A stretch of DNA of 64,000 nt, from NCBI RefSeq assembly GCF_900141995.1, contig NZ_FQZA01000011.1:1-64000 (forward strand). Direction: 5' to 3'. Shown one piece after another: positions 29,717 to 39,529 of this stretch. Made by a program: the position numbers and the translations under genes. Each line of letters begins with the position of its first letter. Position 1 is the stretch's first letter. The DNA comes from Palleronia salina (GTDB lineage: Bacteria; Pseudomonadota; Alphaproteobacteria; Rhodobacterales; Rhodobacteraceae). The notes under the pieces are model-generated. The model saw only the letters and a program-made list of their open reading frames with translations, was not told the DNA's origin and searched no databases.

Positions 29717-30607
29717 ATGGCGCCCGGTCGTGCCGTTCCCAGCTTTGATTTGTACGGCGAATGGCTGTCCGGCAGGCATACCGACCCCGTCCACCACGAG
29801 ACCATCCGCGAACGCAGCAGCCAGCACGACTGGACAATTCGACTTCATCGGCACCGGGCACTGGCGCAGGTTTTCCTGTTCCGCACCGACACCGTGTCCT
29901 TCCGGGTCGAGGACGCGGCGCGCAGCACGGCCGAGCCTCACATCCTGTTCGTCCCGCCGGGCATCGCGCACGGCTTTCGCTTCAGGGAGGACGTGGACGG
30001 CGACGTGCTGAGCTTTCGCGTGGACGAGCTCGGGCCGGCCGTGTCGGACCTGCTGCGCCGGCCGGCGCTGAAGGCGGCGGGCATCCTGCCGCAGGCCGCT
30101 TTTCCCGATTTCGCGCACACCGCGTCGCTCTTCGATCAGGTCCGGCACGTCTATCACGGCATGGCCCCGGGGCGGTCCGACCTGCTGGCGGCGCTGACGC
30201 AGCTGATCTTGGCCTACGTCTCGGGCGGCCTTCGCCAAGTGCAATCCGTCGGCGCGATCAGCCGGACCGACGGCCCGACCCGGCACGAGGCGCGGGCCGA
30301 GGCTTTCTGCGCGCTGGTCGAGACGCATTTCAACGAGGATCTGGCGGTCGGCGACTACGCGGCGATGCTAGACATCTCGGCCCCGCATCTCACGCGGCTC
30401 TGCCGCGCGGCGCTGGGCCTTTCGCCGAACGAACTGGTGCGCCAGCGCCGCCTGCTCGAAGCGATGCGGCTGCTGGAATACACGCGGCTGTCGGTCGCCG
30501 AGATCGCGCATCGCTCGGGCTTCCAGGATCCGGTCTTCTTCAGCCGGACCTTTCGCCGTGCGCAGGGCGTGCCGCCCACGAGCTACCGCGAACAGCGCGA
30601 CCGGTGA
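29717..30607 (+). CDS. AraC-family regulator, likely of pobA (PobR-like)
   Basis: A 296-residue activator with an N-terminal cupin-like ligand pocket (FLFRTDTVSF to FVPPGIAHGFRF) and a C-terminal AraC DNA-binding domain with two helix-turn-helices, ending RSGFQDPVFFSRTFRRAQGVPPTSYR. The ATG at 29717 is preferred because AAGGA lies nine bases upstream; an ATG at 29678 would add 13 residues without a ribosome binding site. It is divergent from dctPQM-pobA, and pseudomonad PobR regulators of pobA are also of AraC type, so control of this operon by 4-hydroxybenzoate is likely. The shared intergenic region contains CCATA and TATGG arms (29626-29645) as a possible site. Confidence 0.82.
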   Translation: MAPGRAVPSFDLYGEWLSGRHTDPVHHETIRERSSQHDWTIRLHRHRALAQVFLFRTDTVSFRVEDAARSTAEPHILFVPPGIAHGFRFREDVDGDVLSFRVDELGPAVSDLLRRPALKAAGILPQAAFPDFAHTASLFDQVRHVYHGMAPGRSDLLAALTQLILAYVSGGLRQVQSVGAISRTDGPTRHEARAEAFCALVETHFNEDLAVGDYAAMLDISAPHLTRLCRAALGLSPNELVRQRRLLEAMRLLEYTRLSVAEIAHRSGFQDPVFFSRTFRRAQGVPPTSYREQRDR

Positions 30608-30614
30608 CGCGCGC

Positions 30615-33600
30615 TCAGGCCGGTTCGGGCGTGGCGCGGGTGTCCTCGCTCCGCTCGTCCTCGCGGTCCCGTTGCAGCAGGTCGTACAGCACCGGCGTCA
30701 GGAACAGCGTCAGGATCGACGCGGCCATGAAGCCGCCGATGATGACGATGCCGATGGAAAACCGGCTGGCCGCGCCTGCGCCCGACGACAGCACCAGCGG
30801 CACCGCGCCCAGAACCGTGGACATCACCGTCATCAGGATCGGGCGCAGGCGCACGGCCGAGGCCTCGATCACCGCCTCGCGCACGTCCTTGCCGCGCGCG
30901 CGCAGCTGGTTCGCGAACTCGACGATCAGGATGCCGTTCTTCGCCATCAACCCGATCAGCATGACCATCCCCACCTGCGTGTAGATGTTCACCGCCTCGC
31001 CCAGCACGAATAGTGTCACCAGGGCCCCCGCCGCGGCGAGCGGCACCGAGAGCAGGATGACCACCGGCTGGATGAAGCTTTCGAACTGCGCGGCGAGGAC
31101 CAGGAACACGATCAGGATCGCCAGCCCGAAGGTCAGCGCGATACCGCCCGAGGTCTCCTGGAAGCTTTCGGCCTGCCCGGAATAGGCGATCTGCATCTGC
31201 GGGGGCAGGTCGGCGGCGATCTCCTCGACCGACGCGATGGCCGAGCCCAGGTCGACCCCGTCGGCCAGCGACGCCGAGACCTCGACGCTGGGCTGGCGGT
31301 TGTAGCGGTTGAAGGCGCGGACCGACGCCCGCCGCTCCAGCGTGACAAGACCGTCCAGCGGCACCAGCTCGCCGTTCTCGGCCCGCACGTTCACGTTGGT
31401 CAGGTCGCTGGTGCGCGCGCGGCGCTCTTCCGGCGCTTGCAGGATCACCGGGTACTGCCGGTCGCGCGAGATGAACTCGGTCACCTCGGCCGAGGCGAAG
31501 AAGGTGCGCACCGCGTCCGAGATCATGCGCACGTCGACGCCGATCTCGCGCGCCATCTCGCGGTTGACCTTGATGTCGTAACCGGGCGTGTTGACCTCGT
31601 AGGCGCGGCGCACGCCGACGAAATCGGAATTGCCGCGCATGGCATCGGCCATCTGGCGCGAATACTCCGCCGCCTGGTCGAAGCTGGGCGCGGTGACGAT
31701 CAGCGACAGGCCCGATCCGCTGCCAGCGTCGAAGCCCGAGGGCGCGAAGCTGCGCACGCTGGCCGCGGTGATCTGCGCGAATTCCGGCCGCAGCTCGGCC
31801 AGCACGTCGCGCGGGCCCATGTCCCGTTCGCCCCAGGGCGCCATCACGGCCACCACGAAGGCGCGCCCGGTCTCGCCGTACTGGCCGACGATGGCGATCG
31901 TGTCCTTGACGATCCCGTCCTCGCGGTAGGGGGCGATCAGGGCCTCGACCTCGTCCACGGCGGCGTCGGTCAGACCAAGGGCTGAGCCCGGCGGGGCCTG
32001 CACCGACACGAAGAAGATCCCCCGGTCCGCGTCGGGCGTCAGCTTGGACGGCAATTGCTGGTAGAGGGTCCACGACATGCCCGACAGCGCGGCGGCGATG
32101 CCGAGGACGATCACCGGCACGCGGATCGCGCGGGTCAGCAGGCTTCGGTAGCCGTTCGAGGTGCGCCGCGTTATGCCCTGCACGATGCGGGCGAACCGGC
32201 CCTGGTTGCCGTCGGCCTTCAGCACGCGGCTGGCGATGACCGGGCACAGGGTCAGCGCCACGAAGGTCGACAGCGCCACGGCGATGGCCAGCGTGATGCC
32301 GAATTCGCGGAAGAGCTTGCCCAATTCGCCCTGCAAGAAAGACAGGGGCACGAAGACCGAGATCAGCACCGCCGACGTGGACACTACGGCGAAGAAAACC
32401 TCGTTCGCGCCGCGCCGAGCAGCCTCCTGCGGCGGATCGCCTTCCTCGACGCGCCGTTCGATGTTCTCCAGCACCACGATGGCGTCGTCGACCACCAGCC
32501 CGATGGCAAGGATCAGTGCGAACAGCGTCAGCGTGTTGATCGAAAATCCGGCAGCCGCGATGCCCGCACACGCGCCCAGCAGCGCGATGGGGATGGTGAC
32601 CGCCGGAACGATGGTGGCGCGGACCGAGGTGAGGAACAGGAAGATCACCGCGACGACGATGGCGACGGAAATGGCCAGGGTGGTCAGCACCTGCCGGATC
32701 GAGTTCCGGATGAAATCGGCGTCGTCCGACGTGACCTGCAACTGCGTTCCGCCCGGCAGGCTGTCGCTGATCTCGTCCACCTCGGCGCGGACGGCATCCG
32801 AGATCGACAGCGTGTTGGCCGAGGATTGGCGCAGGACGCCAAGCCCGATGGCGGTCTCCTCGTTCGCGCGAAACGTGCTGTCATCGTTCTCGGTCCCGAT
32901 CTCGACGCGGGTGACGTCGCCCAGCAGGACGCGCCCGTCCTCGTCGGACCGCACGATCAGGTCCTCGAAGGCGTCGACGTTCGACAGCCGTGTTTCGGTG
33001 CGCAAAAGGTAGGTGCGCGAGGCGGACTCAAGCTGGCCGGCGGGCAGTTCCAGGTTGTTGGCGCGCAGCGCGTCGGCGATTTCGTTCGCGGTCACGCCAC
33101 GGGACGCCATCGCGTCCGGGTCCAGCCAGATGCGCATGGCGTAGGGTCGGTCACCGTAGATCTGCACGGCGGCGACGCCGGACAGCGTTTCCAGCCGGTC
33201 GGTGATGAAACGGTCGGCATAGTCGGTCAGTTCGGGCGCAGACAGCGTGTCCGACGTCATGGTCATCCAGATGATCGGGTCGCCCTGGCTGTCGTTCTTC
33301 TCGACCTCGGGCTCGTCGGCCTCGGCCGGCAGGTCGCCGGAAACGGATTGCACCGCGGCCCGGATATCGGCCGCGGCCTGGTCGATGTCGCGGCCCTGCT
33401 GGAAGGTGATCACCGTGCGAAGGCCGCCAAGTTCGGACTCGGTCGATATGCTGTCGATGCCCGCCACGGACGAGATCGCGCCCTCGATCACGGTGGCAAG
33501 CTCGCTATCGACGACGCCCGGACCGGCGCCGGTATAGGGCACGCTGACCGTGACCTCGGCGGTCGTGGTGTTGGGCAATTCGCGGATCGGCATCCGCATC

Positions 33601-33686
33601 AGGCCGGCGATGCCCACCACGATGATCAGGATCGAGATGACGGTGGCCAGGACGGGCCGGCGGATGGAAAGATCGGGAAGGGTCAA
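30615..33686 (-). CDS. RND efflux pump inner-membrane transporter (HAE1 type)
   Basis: A 1023-residue resistance-nodulation-division pump of the AcrB/MexB kind that expels hydrophobic or amphiphilic compounds using the proton gradient. Twelve helices with two large periplasmic loops are evident. The proton-relay segment GLVVDDAIVVLENI is in helix 4 (near residue 400). The paired gene for the periplasmic adaptor overlaps its start by four bases. No outer-membrane TolC-like gene is adjacent, so it must share one encoded elsewhere. Confidence 0.9.
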   Translation of the reverse strand: MTLPDLSIRRPVLATVISILIIVVGIAGLMRMPIRELPNTTTAEVTVSVPYTGAGPGVVDSELATVIEGAISSVAGIDSISTESELGGLRTVITFQQGRDIDQAAADIRAAVQSVSGDLPAEADEPEVEKNDSQGDPIIWMTMTSDTLSAPELTDYADRFITDRLETLSGVAAVQIYGDRPYAMRIWLDPDAMASRGVTANEIADALRANNLELPAGQLESASRTYLLRTETRLSNVDAFEDLIVRSDEDGRVLLGDVTRVEIGTENDDSTFRANEETAIGLGVLRQSSANTLSISDAVRAEVDEISDSLPGGTQLQVTSDDADFIRNSIRQVLTTLAISVAIVVAVIFLFLTSVRATIVPAVTIPIALLGACAGIAAAGFSINTLTLFALILAIGLVVDDAIVVLENIERRVEEGDPPQEAARRGANEVFFAVVSTSAVLISVFVPLSFLQGELGKLFREFGITLAIAVALSTFVALTLCPVIASRVLKADGNQGRFARIVQGITRRTSNGYRSLLTRAIRVPVIVLGIAAALSGMSWTLYQQLPSKLTPDADRGIFFVSVQAPPGSALGLTDAAVDEVEALIAPYREDGIVKDTIAIVGQYGETGRAFVVAVMAPWGERDMGPRDVLAELRPEFAQITAASVRSFAPSGFDAGSGSGLSLIVTAPSFDQAAEYSRQMADAMRGNSDFVGVRRAYEVNTPGYDIKVNREMAREIGVDVRMISDAVRTFFASAEVTEFISRDRQYPVILQAPEERRARTSDLTNVNVRAENGELVPLDGLVTLERRASVRAFNRYNRQPSVEVSASLADGVDLGSAIASVEEIAADLPPQMQIAYSGQAESFQETSGGIALTFGLAILIVFLVLAAQFESFIQPVVILLSVPLAAAGALVTLFVLGEAVNIYTQVGMVMLIGLMAKNGILIVEFANQLRARGKDVREAVIEASAVRLRPILMTVMSTVLGAVPLVLSSGAGAASRFSIGIVIIGGFMAASILTLFLTPVLYDLLQRDREDERSEDTRATPEPA

Positions 33687-34765
33687 TTCAGCGCCTCCCG
33701 CTCGAAATCTTCATCGATCTCGACCGTGGCGCCGTCCGACAGGTTGTCCCACCCCGCCACGACCACGCGGTCGTCGGTGTCGAGCCCTTCGCGGATTTCG
33801 GTGAGGGCGCCGACGGAGTTCCCGGTCTCGACCTCGGTGCGGCGGGCCGTCTCGTCATCGACGGTGAAGACGTATGTGCTCAGACCTTCGCTGATGATCG
33901 CGTCATCGGGGATCGCCGTGGCGTCGTAGCGGTCCAGCACCAGCCGGGCGTTGGCGAACATGCCGCCCACCAGTTGGCGATCCGGGTTCTCGAAGGTCGC
34001 GCGGATGTCGAAGTTCCGGGTGCCGAGGCTGACCTCGCTGGCCTTCACGTCGATCTGGCCCTCGAACGTCGTGTCGGGGAAGGCGGGCGTCGACATCACT
34101 ACAGTCTGGCCCGCCTGCACGCGGCTGAAATACCGCTCGGGCAGGGAGGCCTCGAGCTCGACCGAGCTCAGGTCGAACAGGTTGGCGACCGTGGTTTCGG
34201 TCGAGAGGAAAGCGCCGGGTTCCACGTCCAGCAGGCCCAGCGTTCCGGCGAAGGGCGCGGTGACGGTCCGATCCTCGAGCGCGGCTTCGGCGGCGCCCAG
34301 CGCGGCCTCGGCCCGCAGGAAGGCGGCGCGGGCCTGTTCGACCTGCGCCTCGGCGGCGGCGTTGCTGTCGCCCAGCTGTTCGAACCGCTGGAAATCGCTG
34401 CGCGCCTCGCCCAGCGTCGCTTCGGCCTCGGCCACCGCCGCGCGCTGGGACCGGTCGTCCAGCTGGATCAGCCGTTGCCCGGCCCCGACCGTGTCGCCGG
34501 AGGATACCAGAACCTCGGTCACACGGCCGGCAGAGGCCGGCGTCAGCTCGACCATCCGGATCGCGCGGAGCGTGCCGACGGCCTTGACGTCCTCTTCGAC
34601 CTCGACCCGTTCGGGGGATGCCAGGCCCACGCGCGTCGCCGACGGCCCGGACCGGCCGCCCTCGCTCGCCTGCAATGACATGAGACGTTCGGTGCCCCAG
34701 ACGCCGGCGAAGCCGCACGCCACGACAAGGGCAAGCCCCAGCAGAACCTTGAATATCTTCCCCAC
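33683..34765 (-). CDS. RND efflux periplasmic adaptor subunit
   Basis: A 360-residue membrane-fusion protein. An N-terminal membrane anchor (about 5-22) is followed by a lipoyl/barrel-sandwich half motif (VTEVLVSSGDTVGAGQRLIQLD), an alpha-helical hairpin (about 105-165, Ala/Glu rich), the second lipoyl half (TVTAPFAGTLGLLDVEPGAFL) and beta-barrel domains. It bridges the RND pump to an outer-membrane channel. Translationally coupled to the pump gene by a four-base overlap. Confidence 0.88.
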   Translation of the reverse strand: MGKIFKVLLGLALVVACGFAGVWGTERLMSLQASEGGRSGPSATRVGLASPERVEVEEDVKAVGTLRAIRMVELTPASAGRVTEVLVSSGDTVGAGQRLIQLDDRSQRAAVAEAEATLGEARSDFQRFEQLGDSNAAAEAQVEQARAAFLRAEAALGAAEAALEDRTVTAPFAGTLGLLDVEPGAFLSTETTVANLFDLSSVELEASLPERYFSRVQAGQTVVMSTPAFPDTTFEGQIDVKASEVSLGTRNFDIRATFENPDRQLVGGMFANARLVLDRYDATAIPDDAIISEGLSTYVFTVDDETARRTEVETGNSVGALTEIREGLDTDDRVVVAGWDNLSDGATVEIDEDFEREALN

Positions 34766-34973
34766 GTGTTCGTCCTCCGTCGCAACGCGGGCGCCGGGGC
34801 GCCCGCGAGTTCACATCGGTTTGCGCAGGGTCAACTCGGATGGTCGGAAGAAGGTGGCGCCACAGCGACAATTGGCCACGTTAGCGGGCGTGAGAGGCCA
34901 TCGCGGCAGGCACCGACCCGTGCGATCCGCCTGCCGGGCGGACCATGCGGGTCGCGATCGGGCCGAGCCGGTC

Positions 34974-35558
34974 TCAGATCTTGCGGCAGGCTCTCAGCTG
35001 GTCCTCGTAGCGGACGGCGCGGCGGGCCACCCGGTCGGACACTTCCAGCAGCCAAGGCTTGGCGTTGTAGCTGCCGCGGGAATAGCCCGTGCGCCCCTCG
35101 TGATAGGCCAGGTACTGGTTGCGCGCGTCGCCGCGGCTGATGCCGAGACGCTTGGTGGTCTGGTCCATGTACCAGCCCATGAAATCGGTCGCGTCGTCGA
35201 TGTCGTCGCGCTTGGCCCGGCGGCGGCCGGTCTCGGCCTTGTATTCGTCCCAAGTGCCGTCCAGCGCCTGGCTGTAGCCATAGGCCGAGCTCTGGCGGCC
35301 CATGGGGATCACACCAAGCGCATAGCGCAGCGGCGTGCGGGCGTTGCCGATGAACTTGCTCTCCTGGTGGATGGTCGCCATCTGCACGGGCACCGGGATG
35401 CCATAGCGCCGTTCGGTGCGGCGCATGGCGCGCAGGTAATGGGGCCGTTCGTCCACGATGGCGCACGCGTTGTCGAGGTTTCGGGGCGCAGTCCGTTCGC
35501 TGCTGCCGCATCCCGCGACGAACACCAAAAGGATCAGGGCGCGGAGGGATCTGCTCAT
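34974..35558 (-). CDS. lytic transglycosylase-like lipoprotein
   Basis: A 194-residue predicted lipoprotein (lipobox LVFVAGC, Cys17) with an SLT/lysozyme-like fold. HQESKF carries the probable catalytic Glu66, and SAYGYSQALDGTWDEYK and YHEGRTGYSRGSY match the later motifs of transglycosylase families. It would cut peptidoglycan from the outer-membrane side. The upstream 84 bases are T-rich and probably hold its promoter. Confidence 0.78.
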   Translation of the reverse strand: MSRSLRALILLVFVAGCGSSERTAPRNLDNACAIVDERPHYLRAMRRTERRYGIPVPVQMATIHQESKFIGNARTPLRYALGVIPMGRQSSAYGYSQALDGTWDEYKAETGRRRAKRDDIDDATDFMGWYMDQTTKRLGISRGDARNQYLAYHEGRTGYSRGSYNAKPWLLEVSDRVARRAVRYEDQLRACRKI

Positions 35559-35642
35559 CTGCCGCTCGTTTGTTGTTTTGTGCCTGTTTTTCTTTTCAGG
35601 TTAGCCCAAACGCGCCGCCCGATAAACAGGGAAGGCGCCCGG

Positions 35643-36524
35643 TCAGATCACGAAAGCGAGGACCAGAGGCAGCGTGAGCACGCTGAGCGTCGTGCTGACC
35701 ACGACCAGCGACGCCACCGCGTCGGCATCGGCCCCGTATTTCGCCGCCAGCAGGTAGGACGTGACCGCCACGGGCGTGGCGACCTGCAGGATCAGCACGG
35801 CCAGTGCCACGGGCGGCAGTCCGAACCATGCGCCGGTGGCCCAGGCCAGCCCGATGCAGGCCACGGCCTTCAGGACCGACAGGACCAGCGGCATCCCCAG
35901 GCTCTTGGGGCTGAGACGCGCCACGGCCACGCCCAGCGTGATCAGCATGAGCGGGATCGCCAACTGCCCGATCAAATCCAGCGTGTTGGTCAGGAAAGTC
36001 GGCGTCTGCCAGTCCTGCCACAGGAACAGCGCGCCCAGCAGCGTGCCCCAGACCAGCGGCTCTTTCAGGGCCTTGAGGGGCGATCCGCCGCCCGCCACCA
36101 TCCAGATCCCGATGGTGAAGGAATAGATCGCCATGATGGCGAAGACGACCACGGCATAGCCCAGCCCCTCGGCGCCGAAGGCGAACAGCGCCAGCGGCAG
36201 GCCGAGGTTGCCGGTATTGCCGAAGATCAGCGGGGCGAGATAGGTCCGCATGTCCAGACGGAACACCGCCACCAGCGCCAGCATCGCGGCGGTGACCGCC
36301 GCGTAGGCCACGACCGTGGCCAGCGACAGGGTTGTCAGCGCGGCGGGCGGGATCTCGGTCTCCATCAGGGCCACGAAGATCAGGCACGGTATCGACAGGG
36401 TCATCGCCATGCGGGTGACGAACTCGATCTGGTAGTCGAAGCCCATCCGCACCCAGACGAAACCGATGATGGCCAGGAAAAAGACGGGCGCGACGACTTC
36501 GCCCACTGTCAGGATCAAATGCAC
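35643..36524 (-). CDS. AEC-family (auxin efflux carrier) transporter
   Basis: A 293-residue membrane protein with two sets of about five helices, family phrases PVFFLAIIGFVWVRMGF near the start and FGNTGNLGLPLALFAFG in the middle. AEC proteins export organic acids or amino-acid-like compounds. The start is placed at GTG 36524, which has GGGAGA eight bases upstream; an in-frame ATG 30 codons earlier would run through the hspQ promoter. Divergent from hspQ. Confidence 0.78.
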   Translation of the reverse strand: MHLILTVGEVVAPVFFLAIIGFVWVRMGFDYQIEFVTRMAMTLSIPCLIFVALMETEIPPAALTTLSLATVVAYAAVTAAMLALVAVFRLDMRTYLAPLIFGNTGNLGLPLALFAFGAEGLGYAVVVFAIMAIYSFTIGIWMVAGGGSPLKALKEPLVWGTLLGALFLWQDWQTPTFLTNTLDLIGQLAIPLMLITLGVAVARLSPKSLGMPLVLSVLKAVACIGLAWATGAWFGLPPVALAVLILQVATPVAVTSYLLAAKYGADADAVASLVVVSTTLSVLTLPLVLAFVI

Positions 36525-36551
36525 AGTGTGTTTCTCCCGAAACCGGCCAGA

Positions 36552-36581
36552 TTGTTTGCCAAGACCGGGCACCTTCCATAT
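36552..36581 (+). promoter_or_regulatory. candidate heat-shock (RpoH) promoter of hspQ
   Basis: TTGTTT (36552-36557) and CCATAT (36576-36581) are 18 bases apart and 20 bases before the hspQ start. CCATAT-like -10 elements are typical of alphaproteobacterial RpoH promoters, but the -35 lacks the leading C. Confidence 0.27.
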
Positions 36582-36601
36582 GTTCGCAAGCGGAGGGCCA
36601 G

Positions 36602-36928
36602 ATGCTGAGTACACGTGCGCGTTATCACCTTGGGCAGATCGTCCGCCACCGGAAACATCCGTTCCGGGGGGTCGTTTTCGACGTCGATCCCAAGTTCAAC
36701 AACACCGAGGAATGGTACGAATCCATCCCCGAGGAAGCCCGTCCCGCGAAGGACCAGCCCTATTACCACCTGCTGGCCGAGAACGAGCAGAGCTATTACG
36801 TGGCCTACGTGTCCGAGCAGAACCTGATCGCGGATTACTCGGGCGAACCCGTGGGGCACCCGGACCTGCCCGACCTGTTCGGTGACATCGAAGACGGCAC
36901 CTACCCGCTGCAATTCGCGATGAACTAG
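36602..36928 (+). CDS. hspQ: heat shock protein HspQ
   Basis: A 108-residue HspQ/YccV-family protein (also called hemimethylated-DNA-binding domain). Family phrases are LGQIVRHRKHPFRGVVFDVDP, QPYYHLLAENEQSYYVAYVSEQNL and the C-terminal DGTYPLQFAMN. In enterobacteria HspQ is a Lon substrate and activator. A GGAGGG ribosome binding site precedes the ATG. It converges on the rhodanese gene with a four-base overlap. Confidence 0.9.
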   Translation: MLSTRARYHLGQIVRHRKHPFRGVVFDVDPKFNNTEEWYESIPEEARPAKDQPYYHLLAENEQSYYVAYVSEQNLIADYSGEPVGHPDLPDLFGDIEDGTYPLQFAMN

Positions 36929-37311
36929 GCCTGCTCGACCGGCAGGCCGGCGTCTTTCCACGCGGAAAAGCCGCCGTCCATCTCGGCCACATTCTCGACA
37001 CCCATGTCCTGCAACGTCTTGGCCGCGAGGGCCGAGCGCCAGGCCGACGCGCAGAACAGCACGATGCGCTTGTCGGTGGCGAAGTCTGGCTTGTGATAGG
37101 GGCTTTCGGGGTCGACCCAGAATTCCAGCATGCCGCGCGGCGCGTGCAGCGCGCCGGGGATGCGGCCCGTCTTGGCCAGCTCGCGCACGTCGCGGATATC
37201 GACCAACAGGGCGCGCCCGGCATCGGCCTCGGCGCGGGCGTCCTCCAGGCTCAGCGTGGTGATCTGGCCCTTGGCGGCGCGCACCAGGTCTGCGACGGGG
37301 GTAATCGGCAT
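36925..37311 (-). CDS. rhodanese-like domain protein
   Basis: A 128-residue single rhodanese domain. The active-site loop is FCASAWRS with catalytic Cys87, and VDIRDVRELAKTGRIPGALHAPRG is the first family motif. It should carry persulfide sulfur in the cytoplasm. It lies 11 bases after the gamma-glutamyltransferase stop and is probably co-transcribed with it; a link through glutathione/thiol metabolism is plausible. Confidence 0.85.
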   Translation of the reverse strand: MPITPVADLVRAAKGQITTLSLEDARAEADAGRALLVDIRDVRELAKTGRIPGALHAPRGMLEFWVDPESPYHKPDFATDKRIVLFCASAWRSALAAKTLQDMGVENVAEMDGGFSAWKDAGLPVEQA

Positions 37312-37322
37312 CGCGTGTCTCC

Positions 37323-38900
37323 TCAGTAGCCCAGGGCGCAGCCATCCTTGCGCGGATCGGAGGCGCCTTCCAGCACGCCGCTGTCATCGATGCGAATGGT
37401 CTGCGCGCCGCCGATGGCGACCTCGGGGCGGCTGACGGCGTGCCCGCGGCGGGCCAGTTCGTCATAGACCTCGGGCGAATAGCCGTTCTCGACCTTCATG
37501 TCGCCCGCGTCGCTGAAGCTGCGCGCGGTGTCGATGGCCTGCTGCGGGTGCATCCCGAAATCGGCGATGTTGCTGACGAAACGGGCGTGGCCGTTCGCCT
37601 GGTAGGCGCCGCCCATGACGCCGAAGGGCATCAGCAGCTTGCCGTCCCGCTTCAGCATCGCGGGGATGATCGTGTGCATGGGCCGCTTGCCGCCGGCGGC
37701 TTCGTTCGGGTGCCCCTCCTCGAGCGAGAAGCCCGAGCCACGGTTCTGCATCAGGATGCCGAACTTGTCGGACGCGATGCCCGACCCGAAGCTGTTGAAG
37801 ATCGAGTAGATCAGCGACACCGCCATGCGGTCGCGGTCGACCACGGTGATGTAGATCGTGTCCTTGTGCACGTTCTCGGACACCCGCGCCGGGGCGTCCA
37901 TCGCACGCTCCATGTCGATGAGGGCCGCCAGCTTCCGGGCCGTGTCCATCGACAGCAGGTGGTCGGTGCGGGTCATGTGATCGGGGTCGGCGATGAAGCG
38001 GTTGCGCGCGTCATAGGCCAGCTTGGACGCCTCGGCCTCCACATGGGCGCGGTCGGCGCCCAGGGGGTCCATGGAGGCGATGTCGAAGTGGGACAGGATG
38101 TTGCACAGCAGGATGGCCGCCGCGCCCTGTCCGTTCGGCGGATGCTCGACCAGCTCATAGCCGCGATACTGCCCGCTGATCGGGGTCACGTAGTCCGACG
38201 TGCAGGCGGCGAAATCGTCCAGCGTGTGGGTGCCGCCCATGGCGCGCAGGCTGTCGACCATGTCCTCGGCCACTTCGCCTTCGTAGAAGGCGTCGCGCCC
38301 GTCCATGGCGATGCGGCGCAGAACCTCGGCCTGTTTCGGCGAGCGGAACAGCTGGCCCGGCGCGGGGGCCTTGCCGTCCAGAAGATAGTCGTCGCGCGCC
38401 ACCCCTTGCAGCGTGTCGACCGCGAGCCCCCAGTCGAAGGCCACGCGCGGGGCCACGGGGATGCCGGCCTCGGCGTAGTGGATGGCGGGGGCGAGACATG
38501 CCGCCAGCCCGGCGCGCCCGTGATCGGCCGACAGGCGGCAGAAGGCGTCGATCGCGCCCGGCACGGTGACGGCGTGGGGGCTGGTGGCGGACAGGGTGTC
38601 CATGCCCTGCGCCCGAAGATCCGCCGCCGACAGGCCGGCCGGGGCCCGGCCCGAGCCGTTCAGCGCCACGATCTCGTCGCTGTCGCCGCGCTTGACCAGC
38701 GCGAACAGGTCGCCGCCGATGCCGGTCATCTGCGGCTCGGCGATGCCCAGCAGCACGGCGCCGGCGATGGCGGCGTCCACGGCGTTGCCGCCGGATTCGA
38801 GAACCTGGATCGCGACCTTCGAGGCCAGCGGGTGCGACGTCGCGCACATCCCGTTCGTGGCATAGACCGCCGAGCGGCCCGGCAAGTGAAAGTCCCGCAT
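37323..38900 (-). CDS. gamma-glutamyltransferase family protein
   Basis: A 525-residue Ntn-hydrolase of the gamma-glutamyltransferase family. N-terminal phrases CATSHPLASKVAIQVLESGGNAVDAAIA and MTGIGGDLFALV are conserved. The processing site is near HKDTIYITVVDRDRMAVS, where the Thr that becomes the nucleophile aligns with the TTH motif but is followed by I instead of T/H. There is no signal peptide, unlike classical periplasmic GGT, so this may be a cytoplasmic acylase-like member. The start was placed at MRDFHLPGRS; an ATG nine codons earlier is possible. Confidence 0.82.
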   Translation of the reverse strand: MRDFHLPGRSAVYATNGMCATSHPLASKVAIQVLESGGNAVDAAIAGAVLLGIAEPQMTGIGGDLFALVKRGDSDEIVALNGSGRAPAGLSAADLRAQGMDTLSATSPHAVTVPGAIDAFCRLSADHGRAGLAACLAPAIHYAEAGIPVAPRVAFDWGLAVDTLQGVARDDYLLDGKAPAPGQLFRSPKQAEVLRRIAMDGRDAFYEGEVAEDMVDSLRAMGGTHTLDDFAACTSDYVTPISGQYRGYELVEHPPNGQGAAAILLCNILSHFDIASMDPLGADRAHVEAEASKLAYDARNRFIADPDHMTRTDHLLSMDTARKLAALIDMERAMDAPARVSENVHKDTIYITVVDRDRMAVSLIYSIFNSFGSGIASDKFGILMQNRGSGFSLEEGHPNEAAGGKRPMHTIIPAMLKRDGKLLMPFGVMGGAYQANGHARFVSNIADFGMHPQQAIDTARSFSDAGDMKVENGYSPEVYDELARRGHAVSRPEVAIGGAQTIRIDDSGVLEGASDPRKDGCALGY

Positions 38901-39049
38901 CCTGAAGCACCCCCTACGTTGCGTCATGTTCGTGTCGCGGGCAATCTAGCCGCTGCGACAGGAATGACCAGACGGGCTGTCCCGACACGATACGGTTTGC
39001 GCTACCGGTCCGCCGCGCCGCGCGCTTCGGTGCGCTTTGGCGGCCGGGC

Positions 39050-39529
39050 TCATGCGGCTTGCACGACCGGCAGTCGGAAGCGCAGGCGGTTGCGCCGCCC
39101 CGCGCGGACGTAGTCCAGGTCACTGACAAGCGACTTGATCAGCAGCCAGCCGAACCCGCCCTGGGGCGCGTCGGCCGGTTCGGGTCTTGGCGGGTCGGGC
39201 ACAAGCCCCCGGGGCAGGGGCGCGCCGTCGTCCAGGGTCTGGCAGGACAGCGCGCCGTTGCGCAGGTCGACCCGTAGCTCGATGCGCCCGGACGGCACGT
39301 CCGCGTAGGCGTGTTCGACGATATTGTTCATGACTTCGGCCAGGACCAGCTCGAGCGACTGGATCGTGTCGCGCGACAGCCGCAGCGGGGCCAGCGCACC
39401 CAGCGTCACCGCGAGCGCCGCACGCACCGTCCGGGGCGAGCCGTCCAGCACCACCCGCACGCCATCATCGGAATAGGCGCAGTCGATGGGTCCTTCGCGC
39501 ACCGGCCAGCGCCCCTGGTCAGACGGCAT
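39050..39529 (-). CDS. RsbW-like anti-sigma ATPase (HATPase_c_2)
   Basis: A 159-residue GHKL-type serine kinase/anti-sigma domain. The N-box is ELVLAEVMNNIVEHAY (about 60-75) and the G2-like segment is GGFGWLLIKSLVSDLDY (123-139). Such proteins bind a target (often a sigma factor) and phosphorylate a partner STAS protein. Its start overlaps the STAS gene by 11 bases. No sigma factor or PP2C phosphatase gene is adjacent, so the target is unknown. Confidence 0.83.
   Translation of the reverse strand: MPSDQGRWPVREGPIDCAYSDDGVRVVLDGSPRTVRAALAVTLGALAPLRLSRDTIQSLELVLAEVMNNIVEHAYADVPSGRIELRVDLRNGALSCQTLDDGAPLPRGLVPDPPRPEPADAPQGGFGWLLIKSLVSDLDYVRAGRRNRLRFRLPVVQAA

Noticed and set aside
33951-36608. 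An 885-codon plus-strand frame crossing three minus-strand genes
   Set aside because: Spans gene boundaries, is His/Arg/Gln-rich and lacks domains; shadow.
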